Notes under the pieces: generated by a model | What the model was told of the DNA's origin: nothing | Database searches by the model: none | Seen by the model: only the letters and a program-made list of their open reading frames with translations | In this document: piece after piece, positions 13,127-25,300 of the stretch | How positions within the stretch are numbered: position 1 is the first letter of the stretch | Layout: each line of letters opens with the position of its first letter | Program-made: the position numbers and the translations under genes | Assembly (NCBI GenBank): GCA_030412805.1 | Contig: JASJFJ010000004.1 | Span: forward strand, 4,340,001 to 4,404,000 | Direction of reading: 5' to 3' | Length of the DNA stretch: 64,000 nucleotides | Source: Westerdykella aurantiaca | Lineage: Eukaryota > Ascomycota > Dothideomycetes > Pleosporales > Sporormiaceae

Positions 13127-16100
13127 TTAACGGATGAATATGGAGTCGGCCTTGCCCCATAGGTTCCGTTGCTTGTTTACGTGGTCCATGCCCAGCGTAA
13201 TGTTCTCGATGGGGTCTGCGAGATCCCATAATATATCCTCTAGAAGAAAACGTTAGTAGAGGATGAGATATGCGGGGAGCGGGTCGCGTACCATCGTCGA
13301 TATATTGTGGCTTTGAGTATTGCGGCTTGCTGATGATGGCGAACTTGATCTTGTCGAAAGGCTTGCCTTTGATCTTGGTGAATTCGGAGAGCCGCTTCTT
13401 GGTCTCGCTGAAGAGTTCGCCCTGTGCACGTGTGAGCAGCATTCTCTGAGCAATATTGTGGTGAAACTGTACCTCTCTCAAGGCAAACCGAAACGGTATT
13501 CCGTGGAGCCTGTTAGGCTCCTTGTCGAAATGGAAGACGGTGATCATCTTCTCCGATTCCTCTTCAGGGAACGGCGCCGCGTAGACGGTGATGTACTCGC
13601 CAATACTCATAATCCCAAAGTCCATGGGAAGCTCCTTCAGGAACTTGTGATTGTGGGCCTGGTACACCCGTACCCGTTGAGCGACGTCGCTGCTGATGTT
13701 CGCCTTCGATTGGAGAGTCTCAATCAGGTCCGAGATGCGGCCCGTCTTTGGAAGCATGAGCTGGAATTCCTCCTCCTTGAGGATGCCTTCGGGCAGCCAC
13801 GTGACCTTCACCGGCTTCCTTTGCTCCATCTCCTTAAGACTGAGGTCAAGGACTTCGTAGAAGAGGGCATCCGACTTCTGCGACGTGGTGCCATAGTTGT
13901 TGTAGACACCTGGGAACAAGATCGAATTCAACGTCGTTGTTGGGTTGTATTTGACGGGGGTCTTGGGCTTTCCGGCTGCCGTCACCGTGGTAAACCGCAT
14001 GTGGGTGGATGGAGCCTGGACTTGCTCCGCAACCTTGGCGGCGAGTTGTTCGTAAGTCATCTTCTTGCTGAGCGTCAAGGTGAACGCGGGTTGCTCAGGG
14101 TCGACTCTATTCACAAACTGGACATTGATACGGTTGAGGAGGTAGTCGTAGAACTCCTTGGCTTCGGCATAACCTCCAGAAGCAGTGATCTGGCTGATCT
14201 CTTTGTCGGGAAGCACCCGTTGCACTGTTATGATATCTCCGTCTTGGATTTCGGCCTGAGCCAACGTCACCTTGGGTTTCATCGCCTCAATCATGTTGTG
14301 TTTGATCTCCTCGGAGAGCTTGAAATTTGTGCCGGCCGGCCAGCCCATCAGCTTCAATATCTGAGGCCCAACATCCTGGACCTTGTCCTGGAATCCCGCG
14401 TAGAATGTGCCCGCTCCGAATAGACTTTGCTCCTTGGCATCGAAATGCTTGAGGAAAAGCATGAGTGGCCGGTTGTTCTGCTGTCCCTTGAGGTCGACGA
14501 GCTTCTCGCCGAAAATGCCATGGCCATCTTCGTCCTGCTTCTCGGCCGTCTCCATCCACAACCGGAACGGTACCTTGCTGGAAAATTTGTTCGAGGCTTC
14601 TTCCACAGTCATGGTAGGGTGGTCGATCGGCACATCGGGTCTGATGGTGCCGTTTTGGCGGTTCACCATCGCCCAGGGGCGAAGCATGGTCGGCTCAACC
14701 TCCAGATCCTGCGCGACAATCTCACAAAACTGCGATATGGTGGTTGTCCTGAGGATTCTGTAGGACTTGGGGTGCGCGGGGGCCTCGGCGTTGGGGTCGC
14801 CCTTCCACGGAACGATATCAAAGCCTTGGTAAGCCTTGAAGTTGGCGACGGAAGCGACCTGGATGTCCATGTAGAGGTGGGCTTCTTCCCTTTCTTTCCT
14901 CTTCTTTTCACGCAAGGCGTCTTCTTCCGCGACCCGATCAGCTAAATGCTTGGGCGGGGTGGGCTCCTGGCCCGTCATCAAGACCTTGTCTAACCTACTC
15001 TCCCTGATGTACACCAACATGTACGCGCTCATGGAGCGTTTGACCGACCATGTTTTCGAGTAGGGATTCCTTTGTCCGACGCCGTTAGCGCTGGGCACAT
15101 CTCCGCCGAAATTCTCCTCCAGAGCTTCACGCCTCGTTGCGCGTGTTACACGGTCATCGTCGAACTTGTAGAAGTCGCCCTCCTTGTTAGGTTTGAGGAA
15201 GGCGTAGTAGTGGCCTGCGTTCAAGTCTCCGCTGTGAACGAGGACTCCGTGCAAGTGGTATATATAGGGTTCGGATTTATCGGCTCGCTCGGAGAGATAA
15301 GGCGATGCATCCCACACCTCGGGGAACTCGTAACGGTCGTTGACTTTCATCATGGCATCGCGATTGATGTCATACTCGAAGCGCTTGAGTTGTAGATGGA
15401 GGACTTCGGGGAATTCCTCAAAGATGACGCCCTTCTTGGCATCTTGTAACCCGTATCCCTCGGCGAAGTATTTGTTCTCGCCATCCATGATCTCCACCTG
15501 GATGTAGTCTTTGAAGCTGTCGTCCAGGTTCTTGTTCCCGCTCACATTGAGCTGGATATCCCAAAACTCCTCGATTCGCGAGGATTCGTAGTCGACGTTG
15601 ATGCAGGAAAGGAAGGTCTTCGTCTTGCCCACGAACATCTTGCCGAGCGCACCCTCGACCTCGGTGCCCTTCATCTTCTCGTCGAGCTTGTCCATGAGGA
15701 CACGCGACAGCTCTTGCACGTCCTGCTGCTCGAAGATCTGCTTCGAGTCCCAACCAAAGGATTGAGTCAGTTCTGTCGTTCCTACGGCGGTGTTGGAGTA
15801 TTGCAGGTGGTAAAACAAGCGCTGGAGTGCATAGGCGCTGTCCATGCGCCCGGATTCCTGGTCGGTGGGGATTTGGTAGACGGCCTGGCGGAAGGAGTTT
15901 GTGAAGAAGAGAGACTGGAGCAGGGAGTTGAGGTAGCACGTGGCACCCTGATTCTTGAGTCCCACCATGCCGGTTTCCTTCTTGGAGTCGTAGTTGAGGA
16001 AGTTGTGCCATAGGACGCCGGTGGGGTCTTTTATGACGCGTACGTAGGCGGTGATGTTGGCGCAGTTGTCCTCGACCATGGGACGGCCCCGGTCCTCCCA

Positions 16101-16697
16101 GGAGACCTGGAAGAGGCTGCGCAGTTCTGCGAACCGAGTGAAGCCCCAGTCTCCTTCGTCTGCGGTGAAGCGGTGATTTGCAGAGTGGGTGATAAACATG
16201 GTTGGGTCGTTTGGATTCCACAGGACGAGCATGAACTGGACGCAGGCATACCAGTCTTCGGGTACCTCATTTTCGGCATAGCCGTGTTCTAGGTAGAAGG
16301 AGGCGTAGGCGACGTTGTTACCGTAGGGGAAGAAGAGTATCCGCCAAGGGTGGCCGCCGCAGTGGAATATGGGGCCTTGCTCCCTGCGGCTCAGGCTCCG
16401 CCAGTCCTTGATCTCCCAGGTGTGATATGCGACATCTTCGACCTCTTGGTCCGGCAGCTCTGGCATGTGCTTTTTCATAAAGGCTTCATGGTCGTCGGCG
16501 CGGGGTAAGGGCTCTGGCTCGTCGTCGTCCATGGATTCGTCGGCGTCCGGGTTTATGATGGCCACGCTGTTCTTCTCTTCGAACTCGGAGTCGACGATCA
16601 TGTCGCTTCCAATCTGTGGGAGAGGCAAGCTTTGGTTAGCAGACAGGATTGGAGGAAGGCTGTAGTGGAGGGGGGGCAAAGCACATACCTGATCCAT
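13127..16697 (-). CDS. UBP15: ubiquitin-specific protease, Ubp15/USP7 family
   Basis: Exons (minus) 16697-16689, 16613-13473, 13421-13292 and 13239-13127 give 1130 aa. An N-terminal MATH/TRAF-like domain (about 50-190) is followed by the USP catalytic domain with the Cys box NQGATCYLNS (Cys about 229) and His box NAGHYYAF (His about 471), then tandem ubiquitin-like domains to a C-terminus ending SIFIR. This is the USP7/Ubp15 plan; the family removes ubiquitin from proteins in nucleus and cytosol and in yeast also acts at peroxisomes. The first exon encodes only Met-Asp-Gln. Introns one and two are 75 and 51 nt, both multiples of three and stop-free, so an unspliced frame reads straight through from an upstream Met at 16826. 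Splicing restores the family sequence REGELF and YIDDEDILWDL. Divergent from the mitochondrial kinase. Confidence 0.93.
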
Positions 16698-17543
16698 GAT
16701 TTTGGTGGCGGCGCTGGGCGCGAGCAAACCAGGTTGGGGTGGGTAAAGAAGAGAAAGGCAGCGAAAGGGTATCTGGACAAAAGCGGTCGGGGAGTCTGGG
16801 CAGGAACAAGGGAGGGTAGCCGACAAGGCTGGGGAGGTGAAATTGACTGCGCAAAAGCAGAGGCCGAGGCGAGAAGTGTTATGGAAGAGACGGCGGGGGA
16901 GGAGAAGCAGTTCTTGAGGTGTGGAGAGATGTTCACTGGTTCACTGCCACGGCCTCACGGACCCCCTCGCTAAAAGGCCCCCGGGACGGTGGCGGGCAGC
17001 GATGATGACGCTGCAACGGCGGGAGCTCTGCTGCTTCTGCTGGGGGGAGCCTTATTAGAAAGGACGCACTGCCGACGAGCACGTGCGGACAGTAGTCGAG
17101 ACAAGATGCGGATCTGTGGTGCGATGGGGGCTGGCGACGGGTGGCGGAGAGGGGCGAGTGGAGGTGGAGGAGGAGTGGTGAGTAGGCCAGAAAAAAATTA
17201 TGGGAATGTATACATGGAGTGACGATGGCCATAATAGGTACGCGCGACATTTCCGCCGCGGGGAACCTCTCTATCCTAAATAAAAGGCCCGCAAACACAC
17301 CTACTAAAAACAAACCGCATTCCCCCTCGTACCTGTGATGCCTCCTTCATTCACCGCTGCATCCTTCTCGCTCCTTCACGAAACGCTGACCCTCGAGGGC
17401 GCCTTTGTGTTCTCTTCCGCGGCGGGGTGCTGTGTATCCGCGAGTACCCATGCAATGGGCGGTGCCATAGCTTTCGTGTGAAACCTTTCCTCTCCATCTC
17501 CTCACTCACTCCCCCATCACCTCCCATCACAGCTCCGCCCACC
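16698..17543. other. divergent promoter, UBP15 / mitochondrial kinase
   Basis: 845 bp shared between two divergent starts. It contains pyrimidine-rich leaders on both sides and CTAAATAAAAGG near 17275-17287, which could serve as a TATA element for the plus-strand gene. Open frames inside (for example 17351-17815 minus) run into the kinase gene and look like shadows. Confidence 0.45.
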
Positions 17544-19158
17544 ATGATTCTTCGTATAAGGGCTTTCTCCGTCCCTCGCAGGCTTTGCTCCACCCTCACC
17601 GGAGCTTCCAATCTCTCCGCGCTCCCCCTCCGTGCATCCCGGGGCGTCCATGGGACTACTTCCGCTGCTCCCGCCTGGAAGCCCTCCATGGCCCTGGATG
17701 AGTACAGCTCCTTCGCCCTTCGCCCCAGCTCCTCCTCTGACTCCTGACTCTCTAGATGGGTCCAGCGTGAAGCTCGTCCCATAAGCCTGCGCCAATTGAC
17801 CTTTTTCGGCCGCACCCTGACCGAGCCTCGTTTGCTCGACTCCGCAAACTATTGCCGTTTGGAGCTACCCACCAGGTGCCCTACCACCCAACACTCACTC
17901 CCCGTTTTCCCATGGCTAACGTCAATCAGGATAGCCCATCGTCTTCGTGACATACAGACCCTGCCTTACGTCGTCGTTGCCAACCCCCACCTGGCCCATG
18001 TCTACGAGTTGTACCACCGAGCCTTCGAGCGCTTCCGCCGCGTCAAGGACATCCGCACCTTGGAGGACAATGACAGGTATTGTAACCTCCTCGAGGAGAC
18101 CCTTACCGAGCACGCAACCGTCATACCCCGCCTGGCAATCGGCATGTTGGAGGTCCAGGGTCTCATGAAGCCCGAAGAAACAGATAGGTTCATGAACACG
18201 ATGCTCAGGTCGCGCATCTCCAGAAGAGTCATTGCCGAGCAGCATCTCGCCCTGACCGATACCTTCAATTCCCCCTGGCACTTCCCCCACGCTCAGCCTG
18301 CCCACGACGCCGAGGCTGTTGGCGAGATCTTCTTGCGCTGCAACGCAAAGGAGATCGTCGAGCGCTGCGGAAAGACAACCCAGGACTTGGTCAGGAAGGC
18401 CTACGGCCAACAAGCAGCCATCCCCGAGATCCGCATCAACGGCCACCTAGATGCCACCTTCCCCTACATCCTGAGCCACCTGGAGTACATCATCGGTGAA
18501 CTTCTGCGCAATTCAATCCAGGCCGTCATCGAGCAGCGCCAATGGAAAGACGCCAAGCCGCCCCCCATCGAGGTCTTGATCTGTGAGACTGCGCAACATG
18601 TAATCATCCGCATCTCAGACCAAGGCGGTGGTATCCCCACCGAGATCCTCCCTCACCTGTGGAGCTTCAGCAAAGGACCCCGACGCCAGAAGCGAATCGA
18701 GAACCTCGCCCGAGTGCCAAAACTCCTAGGCACCCTCCAGGAGTTGAAGGTCCCTGACCATCACTCCCACCACCATGCTTCCGGCCCCAACAAGAAGACC
18801 AAATATGGCGATTCGGGCAACCACCATGGCTCCTTGTCCTCGCTCGCAAGCCGACCTCCCGACCTGCGCCTGGGTATCGGCTTGCCCATGTCCAGAATCT
18901 ATTCAGGTACAGTTGCCTCTTTTCCACCTTACCCGTCATCACCATCTTACAAAATTTGCAGAATATTGGGCTGGCAGTCTGGAGATTCACAGCTTGGAAG
19001 GATTTGGAGTGGATGCCTTCCTGCAGATCTCCAAACTGGGTAACAAGAATGAACGGTACGTGATCCAGAAGCCCGTTCCTTCGCCTTCGTTTCTTTCTCT
19101 GTGCATGAGCTGACGTAATGACAGTCTGACCACTCGTGCAATGATGGATGCTGTCTAG
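17544..19158 (+). CDS. mitochondrial PDH/BCKDH kinase family protein
   Basis: Exons 17544-17701, 17756-17875, 17930-18906, 18962-19055 and 19125-19158 give 460 aa. The Arg-rich, acid-poor N-terminus (MILRIRAFSVPRR) fits a mitochondrial presequence. The all-helical regulatory domain (about 50-240) is followed by a GHKL ATPase domain: N-box ELLRNS (Asn about 287), G1 box DQGGG (Asp about 323), a His-rich insertion (DHHSHHH) in the ATP lid, and G2 box GIGLP. These kinases phosphorylate and inactivate the E1 subunit of pyruvate or branched-chain 2-oxoacid dehydrogenase in the matrix; which substrate applies cannot be settled here (yeast relatives are Pkp1/Pkp2). The lid insertion makes it larger than animal PDKs. 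All four introns are 54-69 nt and keep phase. Confidence 0.9.
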
Positions 19159-19462
19159 ACGTGGGCGGAAGCCCCGGTGGAGGGGGCTGCTCTTTCCCGT
19201 TCACGGTCAGGCAAGCACGCATCTGCCCTGGCCCTCCTCCTTCTCGGCATGTTACTGCCCGTCTCTTCACTCTGCTCGTCCCACCACCACCACAACCATT
19301 GCCGGTTATTTTTGCAATCCATTTGCTAGGTCAGGATATTGGCTACTATCATCTTTATGGCCTGGCAAACGGTAGTCTTCCGCTCATGGTTCACAGAGTC
19401 CGCTTGCTGACTTTGAACCTCCAGGACGGCACTGCCAGCGTGGCAACCCGCTCGAGCTTCGC

Positions 19463-21425
19463 CATGCCATCCTCCTTCCCACACGCTCACCCCCCGCAGA
19501 GAACCGTTGCTGAAGACATGCATGAGACCGTCGAGAGACTTCTCCGGGAGCTCAATATCGGCCTAGAACTGACGGGCTTATCCGAGAAAACAACCTTCAC
19601 GGACGTGTATTTGCCCGTGGCCCACCGTTCCCAGATCACCGATGATGCCATAACGGTCAGACACCACGATGTCGTCTATTGCTGGAAGGGGATTTCCCCT
19701 CAGCAGGCAACCGAGCTTTTGTATTAGGAGTACGCCTTCAAGTCAGCCCTAGAGACGCGGGTTTTGGATCAGGTCGTATACCAATTCGCAGATTACCTGC
19801 GCCAGGAGAGTGGTATGTGTTTTGTCTTCGTCCCATTGCTTTGCGCGTCTAAGCTCTATACAGAGCCAGTTGCCAAATGGACTATCGCCTCGCTGCTGGG
19901 CAGGTTCCTCTCGGCCAAAGTGATTCGTCGCTTCGACGTTGACGTGCACGAGCTTCTTGAGGACATGGCCAGCACCTACTTCCTAGACAACTTTGGGACA
20001 GAAAACTACACATGGTTCTCGTCCTCCGACTATGGTCTCCAAACGATGCTCTATAATTTTCTACGCACTCGCGATTGCTTCTGCCATACCTTCCCGTTCC
20101 CCACTGTTGAAATCCGCTTCGATCCGCTTGGCTCCGATTCTCCATATATCGTCGGTGAAGTCATGTGGCAACCTCCACCCGTCTCCTTCGACGACCTTCC
20201 TACTGCACTACATGTCGGGGCTGAATATCGAATCAACTGCAGACTCAGAGAGACCGATCTCGGCGAACGTTTCTGTCTCGTCGATTTTCGGGTCGTCGAT
20301 ACGTATTCCGTCTCCTCTTCAGAGTACCTACCCTTGGCCTGGGATGCGAATAAGGGCTGTTTCCGCGGCATTGTTCCCGAGCGAAGACTGCGTCATGAGC
20401 TCGACAATCAGCAGGCCAATCTGTATGTCAAGACAATGGTCACTGCAGACATGATGAAAGTGTTCCCTGAAAATGTCCGATTCGAGACAATTGCTCGCTA
20501 CGCTCTCGTCCTTGAGGTTCTGCCCAAAGCTATGCCCGGCGAGGCATCTCGCACTCATCCCCAAAACGCTCGGCCGGATTGCGTATCTCCTGCTACATCA
20601 GTCTCACAGAGCGACAGCGCGGTGTCTATTCACTTGACCCCTCGCAACGAGGATGAGGTTGCCTCACCAGAACGGGGGCCCTGTGATGATGAGCGCAATC
20701 CGGAAACTCCTGCGGGACGTCACTTTCGGTCTGAAACAGGCACAACCGCAGATAGATCCGAAAGTCCAGGTCCGGGATCTGAGAGGACACTTTTTGGACA
20801 CGACCACGGGGAACGTGAAAGCGCCGAAGTCCATCTGTTCAAAGGCGGTCGGAAACGCAAAGCTACCAAGCAGTCGGTTAGCTCAGACTCGCTCGATGCA
20901 CTTGACACATCTACCGCTGGGCATCTTGACCCTGACCAACATGATCCTCTTGCTATGTATCTTTCTTCCAAAAGGCAGAAGCAGGTTAGGGACGAGGACT
21001 TGCGCTTGCCATTGGATGCTTTCGAAGCTGATAGCAAGCAATATGGTGAGCCTTCTTCTCAGTCGGCAGCTCACAAAAGAGCGGATGAGGGAGTGGCTTT
21101 TCTACTTGGTGACGAAAGTGATTTCCCTATACGGGAAGGGAAGGCTCCTAAAGACAAACTGAGCCAGTGGGAGTACCCGAAGCCCTCGCCCAGGGAAGTG
21201 GAACGGGCGCAACGCCGCATTCAACAGTTCTATGAGGAATCACTGAAGAAAGCGAGAGAGTCAAGTGTCAGGAGAGCCCCCATGAGCGAGGACGAGGAGG
21301 CTATCGCAAAAGCCTTCCTCGGGGATAGCGCGAGCGAGGCGGACTATGATTCGAAAGGCGTGGCCGAGAACGAGTCTCAAGATGTGTCGGACGAGGATAC
21401 GCGCACACTTGAAAAGGTTCAGTGA
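19463..21425 (+). CDS. unrecognised protein with an in-frame TAG; start uncertain
   Basis: One frame is open before and after a TAG at 19725-19727. Before it: a stretch from Met 19463 including VERLLREL and ending QQATELLY. After it: EYAFKSALETRV, then an intron (19813-19863, 51 nt, GTATGT donor) and a long frame to 21425. The N-terminal 330 residues look folded (aromatic and helical). The C-terminal part is acidic, Ser-rich and disordered with a basic patch GGRKRKATK that could be a nuclear signal. I recognise no family. The TAG may be the 3' end of an unseen intron (candidate weak donors at 19656, 19671 and 19674, all in phase), a real nonsense codon, or a base error. It follows the kinase gene by about 300 bases on the same strand; other possible starts are 19387 and 19519. 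Confidence 0.55.
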
Positions 21426-22300
21426 GATGTCGGCCACATGAAGGGATAGCAATTGTGGTCACATTGGTTGAGCTTTTGTGGTCAAGTTGATGGTATTGAT
21501 ATCGCATTTGGAAGGGAGCTCGATGAGGGAGCGACAATCGTGGGATCGAGCTTGGAGACTTTTCCTAGGACTCATTTTGCTAGGTTCCGCTAGTCACTAA
21601 GTGGGCAAAGAAGTGCAGCAATGCATAAGTGGCCTCATTGAATCACCACACCGGTGCCCTTGCCGTCCATCCCACTGTAGCAAGGACTATAAATAAGCAT
21701 CACGAACAAGATTTACTAAGGTTGCATCATCCGAGATATCCGTATCCGTACCGCCACATCCGACGTGTATCCATGCGCCACAAGCACTTTCCTCTCGCGA
21801 CCAATGGCACGTCCTGGCTAATGGGGTGATTGCGTATGGCATGACCTCAAATCACATGGGAACATCAAAGGCTCTTCGAGGCGGGGCTGGATATAAAGTC
21901 TCATTACATGGTCGTTTGCGGCAGCGAACAACTTCTTATTTGCGTCTTTGTGATTCAAAATCGCCCAGGTACCATCTGCTAACATCGTTTGTTGCAACCC
22001 TTCAACTCGTTGCATTCCACGTCCGCAGCGACAAACCCAAACTTTGCGATCGAGTGAATCGACCATTCGAACGTGCCAACTTGAACCAACGCGGTGGGCT
22101 GTGCTCGAACAAAAAAAGGAACGGGACTAGCCAAAACAATCCACCCGGCCAACAAAGCTGTCTATCCCCCTCTACTTCCTCGCCATCTCGGTATTCCCGG
22201 GGCTCGCTGTGCTGCTTCGTCTCCTTCCTGCGCGGCTCGACGAGGAGCTTCCCAGGGAGCAGTACCACAATAAGCCAAACTGGAGTCACCAGAGGAAGAC
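21426..22300. other. intergenic, 0.9 kb
   Basis: 3' flank of the unknown gene and promoter/leader of the PMP3-family gene. GCTGGATATAAAG at 21887-21899 could be a TATA element. No gene seen. Confidence 0.45.
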
Positions 22301-22736
22301 ATGATCAAGGCGATCTTGCTGATTATCATTACGCTCTTTGGTGAGTTGGTCGTATTTGTTCGAATATATTCGTTTTCCTTGGCCTACACATATATACATC
22401 CTCCTCTTTTAGGGCTGAGAACGAAAACGAACGCTGACTGGGAAATACACAGTCCCACCGCTGGGAGTCCTCCTCGTGGCGGGATGTGGAGCGGACTTTT
22501 TGATCAACGTGTTGCTCACGTGTCTGGGGTGAGTTGCTCTGTCGCTCTCCAGATGTCTTCCGTAACCAGTTCCATTGACTAACACCAATCGCAGCTACTT
22601 CCCCGGCCACATCCACGCCTTCTACGTCGAGTACCAGTACTACAAGAAGCGCGACGAGGCGCGGTCTGGTATGTATACGGCGAGGGCGCCGGGGATTTAT
22701 AGCGAGAAGGTGCAGCGGGGTGGGGTGGGGTATTGA
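22301..22736 (+). CDS. PMP3/UPF0057 family plasma-membrane proteolipid
   Basis: Three exons, 22301-22340, 22453-22528 and 22595-22736, give 85 aa. Each intron begins GTGAGT and phases match. The protein has two membrane helices (MIKAILLIIITLF and a second around LINVLLTCLG), the family signature VPPLGVLL before GCGADFLIN, and the GYFPGHIHAFYV segment typical of Pmp3/RCI2/Sna proteins. A hydrophilic tail of about 30 residues with Tyr motifs makes it longer than yeast Pmp3 (55 aa) and more like the Sna2-Sna4 branch. Pmp3-type proteolipids affect membrane potential and salt tolerance; Sna proteins are sorted to endosomes and vacuole. Confidence 0.9.
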
Positions 22737-23248
22737 GGGGAGGGAGGAGGGAGGAAGATGTAAATGAGAGAGGGAAAAATGAGAGAGAGGGAAGGGGAGG
22801 GGAGGAAGTAGAAGGTGATGAGGGGAGGTTGCGAGATAAATGGATTTCCTTGGTCTCTATCAGATATTTCTTTAAATTCCATACACATCAGAGCTCCAGC
22901 TGCTCTGTTTGGATGGAAGTCAAGTCAACAAGGTTCGAGAGAAACATCTAATTCTACGCTCAATTGTATTAGCCACGCGAAATTCAAAAATGAAAATTCG
23001 ATGATACATCTGTGATGATAGTACTGATCATCTATGAGCTCGTAGAGATTGTGGTCCCCCAAGGCCGTCTCCACCATAGATTTCCCAAACTCGTTTAACG
23101 CCCGCTTAGTCAACCACCTCCGACATCCCGACCCTGGGCTCGATTTTCCACACCATAGATCCAGCGACACCAGCAACACCGCGCGGACGGCGGGCCCCCA
23201 TCACCAGTACACGCGCAGCACCGCTCCGTCCCTACCAATCCACCCACA
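22737..23248. other. intergenic with purine-rich tract
   Basis: The first 90 bases after the stop (about 22735-22825) are almost pure G/A (GGGAGGAGGGAGGAAG-like). The rest is the promoter of bL19m. No gene seen. Confidence 0.5.
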
Positions 23249-24257
23249 ATGGCTTCCGCCGCATCGGCGACCCGCGCGGTCTCCAAAGCGGCGTCCAATC
23301 TCTTGCCGGCTGCGAAGGGACACAAGACGCGAGCCGGCCTGATCTACGAGATGCATTCGAGGCTGTACCCGCATTTGTACGATAGCAAGGTGGAGAAGGC
23401 GGATTCGAAGAAGGAGGATGGGAGCGTGAAGAGGTGGTTACCCGAGGGGAAGACGGAGAGGGGAAGGAGGTTTTGGGAGGGCAAGGGTCAGTGGGTGAAA
23501 GAGTATGAGGATGAGAAGAAGATGGAGATGAGTATGTGGATTCCTTCTGCTTGGGGGTGAAGCATGGATGTAGAGGTTGTCAATTGGGACGAAGGGCAGT
23601 AGTGCACTGCACTGCTCTTCCAGGCGTCCAATTGCGCTCTCCTCATCGACCACCCGCTCACGCACCCCATCGAACTGAATCCAAATTAATCTAACGCAAC
23701 CTACAGTATCTCACACCCGCCACCTCCAAATCTACCCGCCGAAACCCAGCATCCACAAGACGTGCCCGACCCCCATCTCCATCCTCGCCCAGTCGCAAAT
23801 CGCCCTCCTCGACCCCACCGGCGCCCGCACCCGCCTCTTTTCCCCCCAGAACCCCGAGTGCGCCCGCGTAGGCGACATCCTGCTCGTGCGCCAACGCACC
23901 GGCGACCCCTTCGCGGGCGTCTGCATCAACATCCGCCGCCGCGGCGTCGACACGGCGATCCTGCTGCGCGGCCAGCTGACGCGCGTGGGCGTCGAGATGT
24001 GGTTCAAGATCTACAGCCCGCTGGTCGAGGGTATCGAGGTCGTGCAAAGGGCGCAGAAGAGGGCGAGGCGCGCGCGGTTGACGTACATGCGCAAGGCGAA
24101 GCACGATCGGGGCAGTGTGGAGAATGTGGTCCGCGTGTATTTGAGGCAGAAGGCGGCGCTGGGCACGGCGGAGGGGAAGAAGAAGGGAGCTGCTGCCGCG
24201 GCGGCGGCGGCGGGAGGGAAGAAGGGCGCGAAGGGGAGGGGCAGGGGGAGGAGGTAG
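23249..24257 (+). CDS. IMG1: mitochondrial ribosomal protein bL19m
   Basis: Exons 23249-23531 and 23707-24257 give 277 aa; the intron is 175 nt with GTATGT donor. The Ala/Ser/Arg N-terminus (MASAASATRAVSKAASN) fits a mitochondrial presequence. The bacterial L19 fold lies in the second exon: VGDILLVRQRTGDPFAG, then CINIRRRGVDTAILLRG and the helix-turn RVGVEMWFKIYSPLVEGIEVV. A C-terminal Lys/Ala/Gly-rich tail ends RGRGRR, partly encoded by a GCG repeat near 24195-24213. It is a large-subunit protein of the mitochondrial ribosome at the inter-subunit face. The N-terminal extension in exon 1 is fungal-specific. Confidence 0.87.
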
Positions 24258-25300
24258 ATGGTTTCATCGTTTGCGGGTAGGATAGAGGGATCTATGGGAA
24301 CAAGAGTGTATATGTGCAAGGAGCAAGTGTAACTGTAGGGGGGAGGTGTATGATAGGTATCGCGCGGGGTACATTCGTTGCTGCTCCGACTCCATCAGCG
24401 ACGGCATGGCGCTGTGTACTATATGTCCGGATACCAATTGGATGCTTAGCGGATTCCATTTGTCCTGCATATTGCTCTTGTCTTGCTTGGAATCCACACA
24501 TCCAGGGTTGTCTGCAGGAGACGGAGAGACAGGCGAGCCATCTTCGAAGGCCCTACCCACATCGACCAAACAGACTGCGTCACTTCACGTTCAACTTGGC
24601 ACTGATAATTACTCACTCTGAGCTTCAAGGCCTCGGGCAAAGTCCATCGGACAGTACTTCAGCCGTTGTAGCGTAGATGGTTATAGAACAAGAGAGGAGC
24701 GAAGCCTTCTTTTCTCGTGCTGTTTTGGCGTACGGGGAATCGAAGTCAACTTCGCTGCCGGAGAAACCGTTGCATTTTTGGTTCCTGGTTGCACCCTCCG
24801 CAATATGTCAGATGTGGAAAAAGTGTGGGTTAGAATTAGGAAGTTAAATCTTGTGTGCTTCTAGTGCGTATGCAGAGGAGGACTTACACTTCTGCCTACA
24901 TCGCTGTATTAGAGATAGTGCTGTATGTGCATAGAACAAGTAGAGACCTCCATTACCCGTCCTCTTCTCGCTCGCTCTCAGCCTTATTATTGAATGCCCT
25001 GTTTTCACATGCCAAGGGATCTGCAACGGGTGAGGATCCTTTTTTGCGCCCAGATCCACCATGACGTGGTCTGTGCTCGAAATTTTGGAGCTCGGAGAGA
25101 GCTGCCGGGTAATTAAGTAGAGCTAGGTAGCACGACGGCGGCGCTCTTTTTCATTCACCCTTCGTCGATACAATTGCTGTAGGTAGGTTGTCATGAACAC
25201 TTTCGTGAATCCCTTCACTTGTTGAACCAATACCAAGTGCGTTTGCTCCGGCTAACCTCATTTGGCAGCTTTGGTTACTACGGGCGCAACAGCTATTACA
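24258..25300. other. intergenic, 1.0 kb
   Basis: 3' flank of bL19m and promoter of the histone chaperone gene. A stretch near 24668-24690 resembles a tRNA D-arm but no complete cloverleaf forms. No gene seen. Confidence 0.5.

Noticed and set aside
13320..14423. 367-codon plus-strand frame inside UBP15
   Set aside because: It is the antisense shadow of the conserved UBP15 coding region.
16698..16826. N-terminal extension of UBP15 from the Met at 16826
   Set aside because: The sequence is Pro/Leu-rich leader-like, and the Met at 16697 followed by a GTATGT intron joins directly to the conserved N-terminus.
24660..24760. tRNA-like stretch (GTAGCGTAGATGGTTATAG)
   Set aside because: The D-stem does not pair and there is no matching T-arm or acceptor stem.
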